Source: Terrimonas pollutisoli (GTDB lineage: Bacteria; Bacteroidota; Bacteroidia; Chitinophagales; Chitinophagaceae). Taken from it: a DNA stretch of 64,000 nt. Both the position numbers and the translations under genes were made by a program. The stretch spans positions 1 to 64,000 of the forward strand of contig NZ_JARKNA010000014.1 in assembly GCF_029360765.1 (NCBI RefSeq). Direction: 5' to 3'. The first letter of the stretch is position 1. The number at the start of each line of letters is the position of its first letter. Shown here one piece after another: positions 51,755 through 60,668 of the stretch. Under the pieces are notes generated by a model that made no database searches, had not been told where the DNA came from, and saw only the letters and a list, made by a program, of their open reading frames with translations.

Positions 51755-52368
51755 ACGTTTTGGAGATTTACATTTTTTGTCTTTCGTTTCCGCAAAAGGG
51801 CGGGAGGCAAGACTTTACACTAGTTTTTAAGGACGGCAAAGATAGGGTTTTCAGGCATATGTTTGAAGCATGGTTTTGTGACTCTATTCATTCTGAATTT
51901 GATTGATTTTAAGTCAATTATATTTTGTCAAAATGCTCATCCCGCACCCGCATCAGTAAAAACCGTCTTTACTGCTCCCAAAAACGAACAACTGCCGGAT
52001 ATTGATATGCTACTGTTACTTTTTATTAAATCCAATTAAAAGAGGGGAGGGAAGAGATGTTATTTCGAAAAATGGGGCATTCACTAAGAAAATGGAGGTT
52101 GTCAATTTTGCTTCGATAAAAGAACTTCAAAAACTTTTAATGAAACGAACAATTGTTCAGAGCTATCACCTGCTGTGAAATGAGCCAACAATGATCAATA
52201 AGCCTATCGTCCAATGAAGTTGATGCAATCAGCAACCCTATATTTTAATCAAATAACTTTCTTGTTGACTTTAAATAAAGTTTTCGATTCATTCAAATCC
52301 ATAATTTTGCAACCGCTTGTTATTGAGTGACCGCTCTGATTATTTTATCTATTCATAAATAAACCAAC
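51755..52368. other. 613-bp intergenic region with a -7 box
   Basis: No credible gene is visible between secDF and the aminotransferase. TAATTTTG at 52302-52309 is the likely aminotransferase promoter. The remainder is AT-rich leader sequence for both divergent genes. Confidence 0.6.
52302..52309 (+). promoter_or_regulatory. -7 promoter box of the aminotransferase gene
   Basis: TAATTTTG matches TAnnTTTG, about 60 bases before the ATG at 52369. Confidence 0.5.
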
Positions 52369-53559
52369 ATGCAGTTATCTTCTCTCCTTGACAGGTTCGC
52401 TGAACCTGAAACATTAAAAATGGCAAAACTTGGCCGTGAACTCAGGGCTAAAGGTGTTGATGTGATCGACCTTAGTCTTGGTGAACCTGACTTTGATACA
52501 CCTCAACATATAAAGGATGCAGCTATAAAGGCCATCAATGATAACTGGAGTCACTACACGCCTGTGCCAGGGTTTTTGGATTTAAGAGAAGCCGTATGCA
52601 CAAAATTGAAAAGAGATAATAATCTTGATTATAAGCCGGAAAACATTGTTAGTTCTACAGGCGCCAAACAAAGTTTGGCTAATGTAATTCTTGCATTGGT
52701 GGATGATAATGATGAAGTGATCATCCCAACACCTTATTGGGTTACTTATTCCGAACTGGTAAAAATTGCCAGAGGGAAAGTTGTTGAAGTTCGCACCTCA
52801 TTGGATAGCGGGTTTAAAATCACACCGGCGCAACTGGAAGCGGCGATTACCGATAAGACAAAAGTATTCATGTTCTCTTCACCCTGTAATCCATCGGGTG
52901 CAGTGTATAGCAAGGCCGAGTTGGAAGCATTGGCCGGGGTATTCAGGAAACATCCTGATATTTACATTCTTGCTGATGAGATTTACGAATATATCAACTT
53001 TGTAGGTAAGCATGAAAGCATTGCTCAGTTCGCCGATTTGAAAGATCGAATCGTTGTTATCAATGGACTCAGTAAAGGTTTTGCAATGACCGGATGGAGA
53101 TTGGGTTATATCGCAACCAATACTGAAATAGCGAAAGCTTGTGAAAAATTGCAGGGACAGTTTACCAGTGCTACTTGTTCTATCACGCAGAAGGCAGCAG
53201 TAGTAGCTTTAACGACTGATTTGAAACCATCGCTGGAGATGACAAAAGAATTTACGAAAAGAAGAGCAAGGGTGATGGAGTTGATCAAAGATATTCCCGG
53301 TTTTATTTGTTCAGAACCCGACGGAGCATTTTATATTTTTCCGGATGTTAGCTATTACTATGGCAAGTCAGATGGTGAAACAACTATAAACAATGCAGCT
53401 GATTTTTCCATGTATCTTTTAAATACGGCGCATGTTTCGTCTGTGATGGGTGATGCATTTGGTGAGCCCAAATGTGTTCGCTTCTCTTTCGCTAACAGTA
53501 TGCCCAATATCGAAAAAGCATGGGTGAGAATTAAAGAGGCATTAAGCAAATTAAAATAA
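52369..53559 (+). CDS. class I/II PLP-dependent aminotransferase (aspartate aminotransferase-like)
   Basis: The 396-residue enzyme has the fold-type I pattern: DLSLGEPDFDTPQHIKDAA near 35, YTPVPGFLDLREAVC near 64, KVFMFSSPCNPSGAVYSKAEL near 165 with the PLP Asn, ILADEIYEYINF near 203, and the PLP-lysine motif INGLSKGFAMTGWRLGY near 228. This subgroup includes aspartate and related aminotransferases; the exact amino acid pair is not readable. A repeat element with an internal terminator follows directly. Confidence 0.92.
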   Translation: MQLSSLLDRFAEPETLKMAKLGRELRAKGVDVIDLSLGEPDFDTPQHIKDAAIKAINDNWSHYTPVPGFLDLREAVCTKLKRDNNLDYKPENIVSSTGAKQSLANVILALVDDNDEVIIPTPYWVTYSELVKIARGKVVEVRTSLDSGFKITPAQLEAAITDKTKVFMFSSPCNPSGAVYSKAELEALAGVFRKHPDIYILADEIYEYINFVGKHESIAQFADLKDRIVVINGLSKGFAMTGWRLGYIATNTEIAKACEKLQGQFTSATCSITQKAAVVALTTDLKPSLEMTKEFTKRRARVMELIKDIPGFICSEPDGAFYIFPDVSYYYGKSDGETTINNAADFSMYLLNTAHVSSVMGDAFGEPKCVRFSFANSMPNIEKAWVRIKEALSKLK

Positions 53560-53562
53560 AAC

Positions 53563-53700
53563 AGAACCACGATTAAGAAGATTAGAAAAGATTTTTCGGA
53601 AACTGGATTTCGCCGGTTTCCTTTTTTTATGTCATATAACTTAACAGTAAATTTTCTATTTCCTGTTAATCCATTGTATAATCCTCTTAATCGGGGTTCT
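53563..53700. repeat. 138-bp AGAACC inverted-repeat element with internal terminator
   Basis: Left end AGAACCACGATTAAGAAG (53563-53580) and right end, on the minus strand, AGAACCCCGATTAAGAGG (53683-53700) form a near-perfect 22-bp terminal inverted repeat. Inside, GGAAACTGG (53598-53606) pairs with CCGGTTTCC (53613-53621) before TTTTTTT, a plus-strand terminator for the aminotransferase. GATT recurs at 9-10 base intervals near both ends. The right end supplies the stop codon of the cytochrome-like gene at 53687. Confidence 0.75.
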
Positions 53701-54004
53701 CTTGTACAAATCTTTTGAGAATCGAATTCTCCTCTTCATTTTTTATCCGTTTCAAAATTGCTTCATGATGGTTAAGGATAGTAGTGTCCTTATCAAACGG
53801 AAGTCTTTCATACATCTTTCCGCCGGGAAAATGGCAGGGAGAACAGTTCTTTACGAAAATGGGTTGAACCTGTTTTTCAAAATCAATCTTTTCTTCCTCT
53901 TTTGGGGTTATATTTTGTTCTATTAAAGGCTTTTTGTCTTTATTTTGAATGATACAAGTCTGTACAAGAAAGAAACAAGGCAGTATAATAAGCAATGGTT
54001 TCAT
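53687..54004 (-). CDS. small cytochrome c-like lipoprotein
   Basis: The 105-residue protein has a lipoprotein signal (LVQTC, Cys17) and one haem motif CSPCH (54-58) after KQVQPIFVKN, followed by FPGGKMYERLPFDKD. Met64 is a possible sixth ligand. It should be an exported mono-haem electron carrier or sensor. The final four residues and the stop (ENPD, TAA) come from the AGAACC repeat element, so the original C-terminus was probably different. Single-gene unit. Confidence 0.75.
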   Translation of the reverse strand: MKPLLIILPCFFLVQTCIIQNKDKKPLIEQNITPKEEEKIDFEKQVQPIFVKNCSPCHFPGGKMYERLPFDKDTTILNHHEAILKRIKNEEENSILKRFVQENPD

Positions 54005-54097
54005 ACTTATTTTCCGGAGAAATTATTTTATCAACTTATATAAGTTAATAATTAATGATCATATAAAGTATGATTTTACAGCAATGGCAGGAATCCG

Positions 54098-54691
54098 TTA
54101 TTTAGCGGACATTGTAAGCAATTTCTCATGTAATTGCAGTATCTGTGGTATCATCAGTTGCTGCTCATCGTTGATAATGATAGCATCGCAAAGTTTCATT
54201 TTAATCTCGTCATCAATTTGCCGGTTCATTCGTTGTTGCACTTCTTCTTTGGTGATCTTGTCCCGCTGCATGATCCGTTGTATTCGGAGTGGGGCAGGCG
54301 TATAAACGCCAATTACAAAATCGAGATGTTCTGATGAACCGCTTTCAAATATTAACGCCGCTTCTTTTAAGGTATAAGGAGCGTTTTGTTTTTGCATCCA
54401 TTCATTGGCATCACGTATAGTAGCAGGATGGGTCAGAAAGTTGAGGAGTTCGAGTTTTTCTTTATTATTGAAAACAATTGACGAAATATAGGAGCGATTC
54501 AGTTTTCCATCTTTGTAGCTTTCAGGGCCAAAATGCTCAATAAGATTTTTCTTTATCTCCTCATCTTCATTCATCAATCTGCGGGCTGCCTCATCGGCAT
54601 AGTAAACAGGTATTCCGAGCACTTCAAAAATTTTTGCAACGGTGCTTTTGCCACTGCCAATGCCGCCTGTGATGCCGACTCGTAGAACCAC
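54098..54691 (-). CDS. coaE: dephospho-CoA kinase
   Basis: The enzyme phosphorylates the 3'-hydroxyl of the ribose of dephospho-CoA, the last step of coenzyme A synthesis. The 197-residue product has the P-loop GGIGSGKST (9-17), the ADEAARRLMNEDEEI block near 33, and HPATIRDANEWMQKQ near 86. The start is the GTG at 54691, which lies inside the terminal AGAACCACGATT of the repeat element: a stop codon two triplets upstream leaves no other start. The element therefore sets the start of this essential gene. Confidence 0.9.
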   Translation of the reverse strand: MVLRVGITGGIGSGKSTVAKIFEVLGIPVYYADEAARRLMNEDEEIKKNLIEHFGPESYKDGKLNRSYISSIVFNNKEKLELLNFLTHPATIRDANEWMQKQNAPYTLKEAALIFESGSSEHLDFVIGVYTPAPLRIQRIMQRDKITKEEVQQRMNRQIDDEIKMKLCDAIIINDEQQLMIPQILQLHEKLLTMSAK

Positions 54692-54828
54692 GATTTATAG
54701 GATTTTAGAAGATTATGAGGAGGTTAAAGATACATGAGTAATGACAAATAGGCTTGCCAACAAAAAAGAGGAAATCAGCCCGGCTAATTTCCCCTTACTC
54801 CATTTATGATCCCACAAATCGTGGTTCT
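54684..54828. repeat. 145-bp AGAACC inverted-repeat element between yajC and coaE
   Basis: Left end AGAACCACGATTTATAGGAT (54684-54703) and right end, on the minus strand, AGAACCACGATTTGTGGGAT (54809-54828) form a 20-bp inverted repeat with two differences. Inside, GGAAATCAGCC (54770-54780) pairs with GGCTAATTTCC (54782-54792) with one mismatch and is followed on the minus strand by a T-rich run, a terminator for yajC. The left end contains the coaE GTG start; the right end begins three bases after the yajC stop. Confidence 0.75.
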
Positions 54829-54831
54829 GTT

Positions 54832-55173
54832 CTATTTTTTCTCAGTTGCAGCAACCGGCTTATTCAGTGCAGCGGTCCAATCCATACTGATAGCTGACTT
54901 TTCAATTTTCAGGTAGCTGCCGGGATTTACTTCGATGCTGAGTGTGCCATCTTCATTTATTTTATTGACAGTGCCATGTATGCCTGCGATGGTCACCACT
55001 TTATCTCCTTTTTGTAAATCCTCTATGAATTTCTTTTGGTTCTTGGCCTTTTTTGCCTGCGGGCGGATAAAGAACAACCAAAACACAAGGATCATCAATC
55101 CCAGGAAAATAAATTGAAAGCCGCCCATGCCACCACCTGAAGGAGTTGCCTGTAATAAATACGTGTAATTCAT
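54832..55173 (-). CDS. yajC: preprotein translocase subunit YajC
   Basis: The 113-residue protein has an N-terminal transmembrane helix (about 20-42, GGFQFIFLGLMILVFWLFFI) and the YajC core FIRPQAKKAKNQKKFIEDLQ, then KGDKVVTIAGIHGTVNKINE near 66, then a short C-terminal domain ending in VAATEKK. YajC associates with SecDF to support protein export. Its partner secDF lies 3.4 kb away on the same strand, in a separate transcription unit. Confidence 0.92.
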   Translation of the reverse strand: MNYTYLLQATPSGGGMGGFQFIFLGLMILVFWLFFIRPQAKKAKNQKKFIEDLQKGDKVVTIAGIHGTVNKINEDGTLSIEVNPGSYLKIEKSAISMDWTAALNKPVAATEKK

Positions 55174-55192
55174 TCTTATTCGGTTTTATTGT

Positions 55193-55636
55193 TTAGTCTG
55201 TGATTTCTACTCTAAAGCTAAGCGGGGTCAGGGGTTCAGGGCTGGTATTAGCAGTTACAAAAACTTCTTTTCTAGCTTCGCCGTGTGGTCTGCCTTTGCT
55301 ATCAAATTTTGCTTTGATCACACCTTCTTCGCCGGGTGCAAAAGGCTTTTCCGGTTTTTCAGGAACAGTACATCCGCAACTGGCGGTCACATTGGCGATC
55401 ACCAGGTTTTTTGTACCACTATTTTTAAAGCGGAAACTAACTTCTACAACCTGTCCTTCTTTCACTTTGCCAAGATCCCTGTAAGTTGAATCGAGCCATT
55501 GAATAGTTGTAAAATTTGCTGAGTCTTTTGTCGCATTCTCTTTCTGTTCCTGCGTCAGTTCTTTCTCAGTTGGTTTATCTGCAGCCTGGCAGGAAAATAA
55601 CCCGGCCGCCAGTAATACAAATAATAATTTTTTCAT
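55193..55636 (-). CDS. DUF1573 lipoprotein
   Basis: The 147-residue product has a lipoprotein signal (AAGLFSC, Cys16) and the DUF1573 immunoglobulin-like fold with LGKVKEGQVVEVSFRFKNSG near 55, then KNLVIANVTASCGCTVPEKP near 75, and a PFAPGEEGVIKAKFDSKGRP block. The CGC pair near 88-89 is the family hallmark and may bind metal or form a disulfide. The protein should sit on the periplasmic face of a membrane. It follows nusB on the minus strand, with yajC 19 bases further on, so the three may form one operon. Confidence 0.85.
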   Translation of the reverse strand: MKKLLFVLLAAGLFSCQAADKPTEKELTQEQKENATKDSANFTTIQWLDSTYRDLGKVKEGQVVEVSFRFKNSGTKNLVIANVTASCGCTVPEKPEKPFAPGEEGVIKAKFDSKGRPHGEARKEVFVTANTSPEPLTPLSFRVEITD

Positions 55637-55669
55637 TCTCGAAAATTTGGGAATGCAAATGTAAAGGTT

Positions 55670-55730
55670 AAAAAGTTAAGACTTGGATAAGTTTAAAAGT
55701 TGACAGCAATCAAGCCTTTGTTAACTTTTT
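55670..55730. repeat. inverted repeat at the nusB stop
   Basis: AAAAAGTTAA (55670-55679) pairs with TTAACTTTTT (55721-55730), and the interior repeats GTT-A-AA at 8-9 base intervals. The nusB stop codon is inside the 55721-55730 arm. Confidence 0.6.
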
Positions 55731-56662
55731 AGTTTGTCAGTTTTTTTATAATCCACCTTTTGCATTTTTCCCTGCTGTATCAATTCTTTGTGAATGTTAT
55801 CGAGGATGCCATTTACAAACTGGCCACTTTGCACTGTGCTGTATTCTTTAGCCAGGTCAATGTATTCGTTAATCGTTACTTTGGGAGGTATTGTTTCAAA
55901 ATAAAGGAACTCCGCCAGGCCCATTTTCATCAAGAGCATATCTAATACAGCTATTCGTTCGGGATCCCAGTTTTTTAATTTAGGCGTAATAATGCTTTGC
56001 AAATGATCAGCTTTCTCCATCACGGTCTGCAAGAGATTCTTAGCAAAGAGTTCTTTGTCAGGACTCAGCAGCTGCCTGAAATTAAGTGAGCCCGGTTTTT
56101 GAATATAACCGGCTAATAGTTGTACTACCATTTCTCCATCATCATTCCAGCCAGTGAAATTTTCTTCCAAATGAGAAATAAATAATTCATTCGCCAGCAT
56201 CATGTCATTGAAAATAAATTCCATGATTTTTTTCTCCTCCTGTTTATCCCTGGATGGAGTGGCTGTATATGCCTTGTATTGGGGAGTTTCCACTAACGCA
56301 AGATAAATCTTGCGAATCAGTTCGGTATCAGTTTTTAACTGCGGCTTTTCTTTTTCAAGCTGTTCTTTCAACGCAGCATCCTCCAGCATTTTCCAAAGCA
56401 CATCATTGCCTGCGATTTTGGTGTTTACGTTAAGGTCGTCGGCAGTTGGCAAATGCTTGCTGGCTCGTTTATGCGCCTGCGTTTCTGCATAACGGGCTAC
56501 TTCTGTTAAAAACCATGTAATATATACTAATATAGAGCGGGTCTGGTTAAAATGTTGCTGCAAGATCTTTTGCGGCTCGCCGGGTTTCAATAATCCCTCA
56601 ATCGTGTCGACTGTATACAACGTCTGCATCACTTTCACCCGGATATTTCTTCTACTGATCAT
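55721..56662 (-). CDS. nusB: transcription antitermination factor NusB with N-terminal extension
   Basis: The 313-residue protein starts at the ATG at 56662 (MISRRNIRVKVMQTLYTVDT). The C-terminal NusB domain (about 180-305) shows WDPERIAVLDMLLMKMGLAE near 250, then TVINEYIDLAKEYSTVQSGQ-type PPKVTINEYIDLAKEYSTV and QFVNGILDNI. NusB with NusE/S10 binds boxA RNA to suppress pausing in rRNA operons. Normal NusB is about 140 residues; the N-terminal 170 residues are an extension common in Bacteroidota without a defined role. The final residues and stop come from an inverted-repeat arm (55721-55730). Confidence 0.88.
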   Translation of the reverse strand: MISRRNIRVKVMQTLYTVDTIEGLLKPGEPQKILQQHFNQTRSILVYITWFLTEVARYAETQAHKRASKHLPTADDLNVNTKIAGNDVLWKMLEDAALKEQLEKEKPQLKTDTELIRKIYLALVETPQYKAYTATPSRDKQEEKKIMEFIFNDMMLANELFISHLEENFTGWNDDGEMVVQLLAGYIQKPGSLNFRQLLSPDKELFAKNLLQTVMEKADHLQSIITPKLKNWDPERIAVLDMLLMKMGLAEFLYFETIPPKVTINEYIDLAKEYSTVQSGQFVNGILDNIHKELIQQGKMQKVDYKKTDKLKS

Positions 56663-56839
56663 TTTCTGTAAGAACTGTTTGAGGCTGCGAAGATAAGCGT
56701 TTTCAGCCTGTATTAACAAGAACAGTTTATGAACAATTGCAAGTGAATTTCCGATTTTTTTAGTTTTTAAAACAGCAGAGAAACTAAAAAGCTATCCATC
56801 TTTTAGTGAATAGCTTTTACCAAATAGTAGGGTTGTTTT

Positions 56840-59800
56840 TTACTCTTTGATGAATCGCAGCACGTCCATGCTGTCGCCTTTTTTATACCTGATAAAATAA
56901 ATGCCTTTTGAAAGACTGCTTATATCAATGGTTTTTGTCAGGGAAGGAACGCTGATTATTTCCCGCCGTACATTTTTCATATCGGCTGAAAAGATTTCCA
57001 GTTCAGTTTTCGTAAGCGGGCTGCCAAAATTAATGGTGATTGTATTTTTTGCCGGTACAGGATAAACAAATGAGCGACTGGCAGTATTGTCAACGTTCAA
57101 CGAAATTATTTTGCTGTATTCAAAATCGCCATCCCAGTCAATTTGTTTTAAGCGGTAATAATTCACGCCGCCGGCTGGCTTTATATGCAGATAACTATAC
57201 TCTTGTGTTGTAGCAGCGTTTCCTTGTGAGCCGATCGCTGCCAGCAATGAAAAATTTATTCCATCCCTGCTCGTTTCCAAATCAAACTGGCGATTATTAA
57301 ATTCGGATGCGGTTGTCCAGCTCAATAGCGCATCCTGCTCTGCATTCAATCTGCCTGTAAATTCAGTAAGCGTAGCCGGCAATGTTACACCGCCATCAAC
57401 CAGGAAAAACCTTGAAAAGCCGGTAAATGGTGCCGTAAAGATTGTTGTTCCCGAACCCAATGTGGTGACAGTAGGGGTGACTAAGATGGTATTGCCCGGC
57501 AATGAAGCTCCCGCAGACGCAGCGGAGGTTTTAGCCAATTTCAAAGTCGCAGGATTTTTTCCTGCCAGCTCTGCATTATCAAAATAAAGTGAAATAGTAT
57601 AATTAGTGCTGGCCCCGTTTGTGGTCGGCGTAACGGCAAAGACTTTGGCAGAACGTTGACCACCCTGGTAATTTATCCATGTTGTGCCGCCTGCATCTAA
57701 TGATGAACTAACACACCCTAATGATGTACTCACATTATTTAACTGCATCAGCAGTTTATTGTTGTTGGAATAGAAATAATCAGAGCTTCCATTGGCGATA
57801 TGATAAGTGGAGGTGGCACCTGCTGCTGTTTCAATAGATGTTCCGGTTACTGATGCGCCTAACTGGATGATAGGTTTTACACCATTCCAATACAAGGATA
57901 CAGAACTAAATGAACCGGAACAGTTAATATTGTTTTGGAAAAACAGGTTTGCCTGTGAGGCTGTGCCTCCATCCAAATAGCAACCCACCTGGTCGGCTGC
58001 GTTTGCCGCATCGGTCGTAGTGTTATCATAACAAATTTCAATGGCAAGACTGTTGCCTGTCCATGCAAAAGGAGCAGATAAAGTGAAATTATTCCAGCCT
58101 GCTGTTGTTGAATAAGAGCTACTAGTAAAAACAGTGCTCATTCCGCCGATGACGTATACACTTCCATCTACAAGGTTTGAAATACTGGTATTGGCCATTT
58201 TAATTGTCAGGTTGGTGAATGGCCTTGTACTTAATTTAGAATATACGTATAATTGAAGTGAAGTAATGTTTCCAGGGTTTATTCCTGCGGCCAATAGCTC
58301 GTCTGCTCTATAAAGGTATTGTCCTCTTTGTCTTTGCTGTCTTGCGTCAAAAGGGGCGCCGGTAATGTAGGTAGAAATAGTTCCGACCGGGTATAAGCCC
58401 GTTGAAGTTCCTACCGGAGCAATATCGTTGTCGAAAACCGTCAATGTAAATGTCGGCGCATTAGTTCCTTGGCTTGCGTCGCCATTGCCGTCATTTACGG
58501 TAAAATCAAGGATGATCGTTTCCGCCGGTTCAGCACTTCCATCATCATAAATACGTATAGTAAATGATTGTGCAGTTGTTGATCCCGCAGCAAAATTGAG
58601 CATATCACTTGGTGTGGTGAAGCTTCCATTCGTGGTTACGTCGTAATCCAGTCCCTTCACAGCAGTACCACTATAACTGAGTGTTGCCGTGGCTGCAGCG
58701 CTGGGCCCGTTGCCAATTACCATTTGATAGGTATAATCCTGGTAAGTACGGCAACCGGTGGGCGTTCCGGTTGAACTCTCCGTTTGTGAAGCCGTAGCCT
58801 GGCTGAAATTGATTGTTGTTCCACAAGGGACAAGAGCTAAATTACCAGCGTCGATCAAACTTGATCTTGATGGGAGTGTTAACGCCGCCTGGGCCCTCGT
58901 TTTTTGGTCATTTGTAAAAAGTGTATAGCAATTTGTATAGCTCATGAAATTGCTTTCCGTATTTATAGTATAAGGGGTACTGGTACATGTGTTCGTGCCT
59001 GTACGACAGGTAAAGCTGTATACACCGGTTCCAGCATTGTAGTTATTATAAATGGGATCGGTGTCGCAAATAAGATCTCCATCGGTATTGCAATTAGCAT
59101 TGGCGGGGCACTGCGTATTATTGGCAGAGCCGCGAAAAGGATGGTGGAGATTCAGGGCATGACCGATTTCATGCGGCAACGTCTTTTCACCACTCACCAT
59201 CTGTGTGGCCAGCATGATCGTTCCATCCAGGGTAGAAGGCGAACCGGGGAAATAAGCGAAGCCCGCTGTGAATTGGCCGGAAGTGCCATCGGCGCCATCA
59301 ATTTTATTTACAATCCAGATATTGTAGTAATCAGCGGTATTCCAACGAGCCAGGTCTTTTAAGGTCAATTCCGGGCAGCCATTCGTGTTGGAAGCATTCA
59401 CGCCATTAGCAACATAGTTAGGCAGCGAAGAAGCGTCAACCCTGTCAATACCGTTGGTGGCGCCACAGGTAGGGGTACGCTGAGCAAGGGCAAATTGTAT
59501 TTCCATATCAACTACGCCGCCACCTTCAACAGGTGCTGTCATACCGGCATAGGTGCCGGCATAAACCTCGTTTAAATAATTTATAGCTCCGATAATCTGA
59601 GCATCGGAAGGATTATAATCAGAACCGATTGCACCGCCGGTGTGCATGACATGTACCACTACCGGGATTGTTACTGTGGATAAGGGTCGGACATCGCCGG
59701 GTTTCATTGCTTTTTGAGCAGTAATAAATTTTTGAATGGCGATATTGTTCAGCTCAATTTGCTTTGCGTAAGCCGGATTTATTTCCAGCAACCGGTCATG

Positions 59801-59890
59801 TTTTTTGTCGAAAGAACAGGGCTCCTGTGAGCGGAGGGGGGCAGTAAACGTAAAGGCAAATAGGGGCAGTAGTAAAAAATACTTACTCAT
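56840..59890 (-). CDS. secreted M43-type zinc metalloprotease with T9SS sorting domain
   Basis: The 1016-residue protein has a signal peptide (about 1-21), an M43 (pappalysin/cytophagalysin) catalytic domain with zinc motif HEIGHALNLHH near residue 241 and downstream Met-turn MSYTNCYTLFTNDQ, then several beta domains (about 360-880, including Calx-beta-like blocks with D-Y-D and DDGSAEPAETI), and a C-terminal T9SS type A sorting domain (about 945-1016, FVYPVPAKNTITINF...GIYFIRY-K). It should be secreted by type IX secretion and degrade extracellular protein. It lies divergent from groES. Confidence 0.92.
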   Translation of the reverse strand: MSKYFLLLPLFAFTFTAPLRSQEPCSFDKKHDRLLEINPAYAKQIELNNIAIQKFITAQKAMKPGDVRPLSTVTIPVVVHVMHTGGAIGSDYNPSDAQIIGAINYLNEVYAGTYAGMTAPVEGGGVVDMEIQFALAQRTPTCGATNGIDRVDASSLPNYVANGVNASNTNGCPELTLKDLARWNTADYYNIWIVNKIDGADGTSGQFTAGFAYFPGSPSTLDGTIMLATQMVSGEKTLPHEIGHALNLHHPFRGSANNTQCPANANCNTDGDLICDTDPIYNNYNAGTGVYSFTCRTGTNTCTSTPYTINTESNFMSYTNCYTLFTNDQKTRAQAALTLPSRSSLIDAGNLALVPCGTTINFSQATASQTESSTGTPTGCRTYQDYTYQMVIGNGPSAAATATLSYSGTAVKGLDYDVTTNGSFTTPSDMLNFAAGSTTAQSFTIRIYDDGSAEPAETIILDFTVNDGNGDASQGTNAPTFTLTVFDNDIAPVGTSTGLYPVGTISTYITGAPFDARQQRQRGQYLYRADELLAAGINPGNITSLQLYVYSKLSTRPFTNLTIKMANTSISNLVDGSVYVIGGMSTVFTSSSYSTTAGWNNFTLSAPFAWTGNSLAIEICYDNTTTDAANAADQVGCYLDGGTASQANLFFQNNINCSGSFSSVSLYWNGVKPIIQLGASVTGTSIETAAGATSTYHIANGSSDYFYSNNNKLLMQLNNVSTSLGCVSSSLDAGGTTWINYQGGQRSAKVFAVTPTTNGASTNYTISLYFDNAELAGKNPATLKLAKTSAASAGASLPGNTILVTPTVTTLGSGTTIFTAPFTGFSRFFLVDGGVTLPATLTEFTGRLNAEQDALLSWTTASEFNNRQFDLETSRDGINFSLLAAIGSQGNAATTQEYSYLHIKPAGGVNYYRLKQIDWDGDFEYSKIISLNVDNTASRSFVYPVPAKNTITINFGSPLTKTELEIFSADMKNVRREIISVPSLTKTIDISSLSKGIYFIRYKKGDSMDVLRFIKE

Positions 59891-60207
59891 AAGCGGTTTT
59901 AATAGAATATTGGTAGCTGATAAGATGTTGAAAAACTGAATCTTAGGACAGTTAATTCAAAATCCTGCGGAAAACTCGCAGTTGTCCACATACTTAAACG
60001 CTAAGCCTTTAATAATTAGTTTTTTGAAGGGGAACTATTTTTTGATTTACTGTAAATAGAAAAGCTGAAGGTTGTTGTCTGTTATAGAAAATGAAAAATT
60101 GACACAAGTTCTTTTCGGATTTTCTGACAGCCTTTTCAAAAAATATAAGCTGTTGACACTAAACTGCTATTTTTTCACAATCTGGCGCAATGGCATAATT
60201 ATTAGGC
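59891..60207. other. leader region between the M43 protease and groES
   Basis: About 320 AT-rich bases separate the divergent protease and groES genes. I see no CIRCE inverted repeat and no credible gene. The only clear element is the groES promoter box at 60208-60215. Confidence 0.55.
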
Positions 60208-60215
60208 TACCTTTG
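60208..60215 (+). promoter_or_regulatory. -7 promoter box of groESL
   Basis: TACCTTTG matches TAnnTTTG, about 80 bases before the groES ATG at 60297. Confidence 0.55.
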
Positions 60216-60296
60216 CCGTCCCGATAAAAACCAAGGCTGTTGACGATTGCAACAGGTGGTGGGATCACTATTCAAAAAACAAAAATCAATACAATT

Positions 60297-60578
60297 ATGG
60301 CCAAGAAAGTAAACGTTACCCCCTTGCATGACAGGGTAATCGTGAAAGCGGCAGCAGCCGAAGAAAAAACTGCCGGAGGTATCATCATTCCTGATACTGC
60401 AAAAGAAAAACCTCAGCGTGGTGTCGTAGTAGCAGCGGGCCCTGGTAAAAAAGATGAGCCCGTGACTGTAAAGACCGGTGACACCGTTTTGTATGGTAAA
60501 TATGCCGGCACAGAAATTCAAATCGAAGGACAGGATTACCTGATCATGAGAGAGTCGGATATATTAGCGATAGTTTAA
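60297..60578 (+). CDS. groES: co-chaperonin GroES
   Basis: The 93-residue co-chaperonin starts at the ATG at 60297 (MAKKVNVTPLHDRVIVKAA). The mobile loop EEKTAGGIIIPDTAKEKPQR near 21 and the VLYGKYAGTEIQIEGQDYLI barrel strands are conserved. It caps GroEL during ATP-driven protein folding. An in-frame longer frame from 60240 is rejected because it adds residues outside the family. It is followed by groEL, with a heptanucleotide array between. Confidence 0.97.
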   Translation: MAKKVNVTPLHDRVIVKAAAAEEKTAGGIIIPDTAKEKPQRGVVVAAGPGKKDEPVTVKTGDTVLYGKYAGTEIQIEGQDYLIMRESDILAIV

Positions 60579-60585
60579 AAGCCTT

Positions 60586-60634
60586 GAGCTACGAGCTAAT
60601 AGCTTGAAGCTCATAGCTAAATGCTCAAAGCTTA
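60586..60634 (+). repeat. heptanucleotide array around AGCT between groES and groEL
   Basis: AGCT occurs at 60587, 60594, 60601, 60608, 60615 and 60629, all multiples of seven apart, with the variant TGCT at 60622. The units are GAGCTAC, GAGCTAA, TAGCTTG, AAGCTCA, TAGCTAA, ATGCTCA, AAGCTTA. Partial self-complementarity allows several hairpins in the groESL mRNA. Confidence 0.85.
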
Positions 60635-60668
60635 TTCCCATTTTTAAAACATTTTCAACTTAAATATT

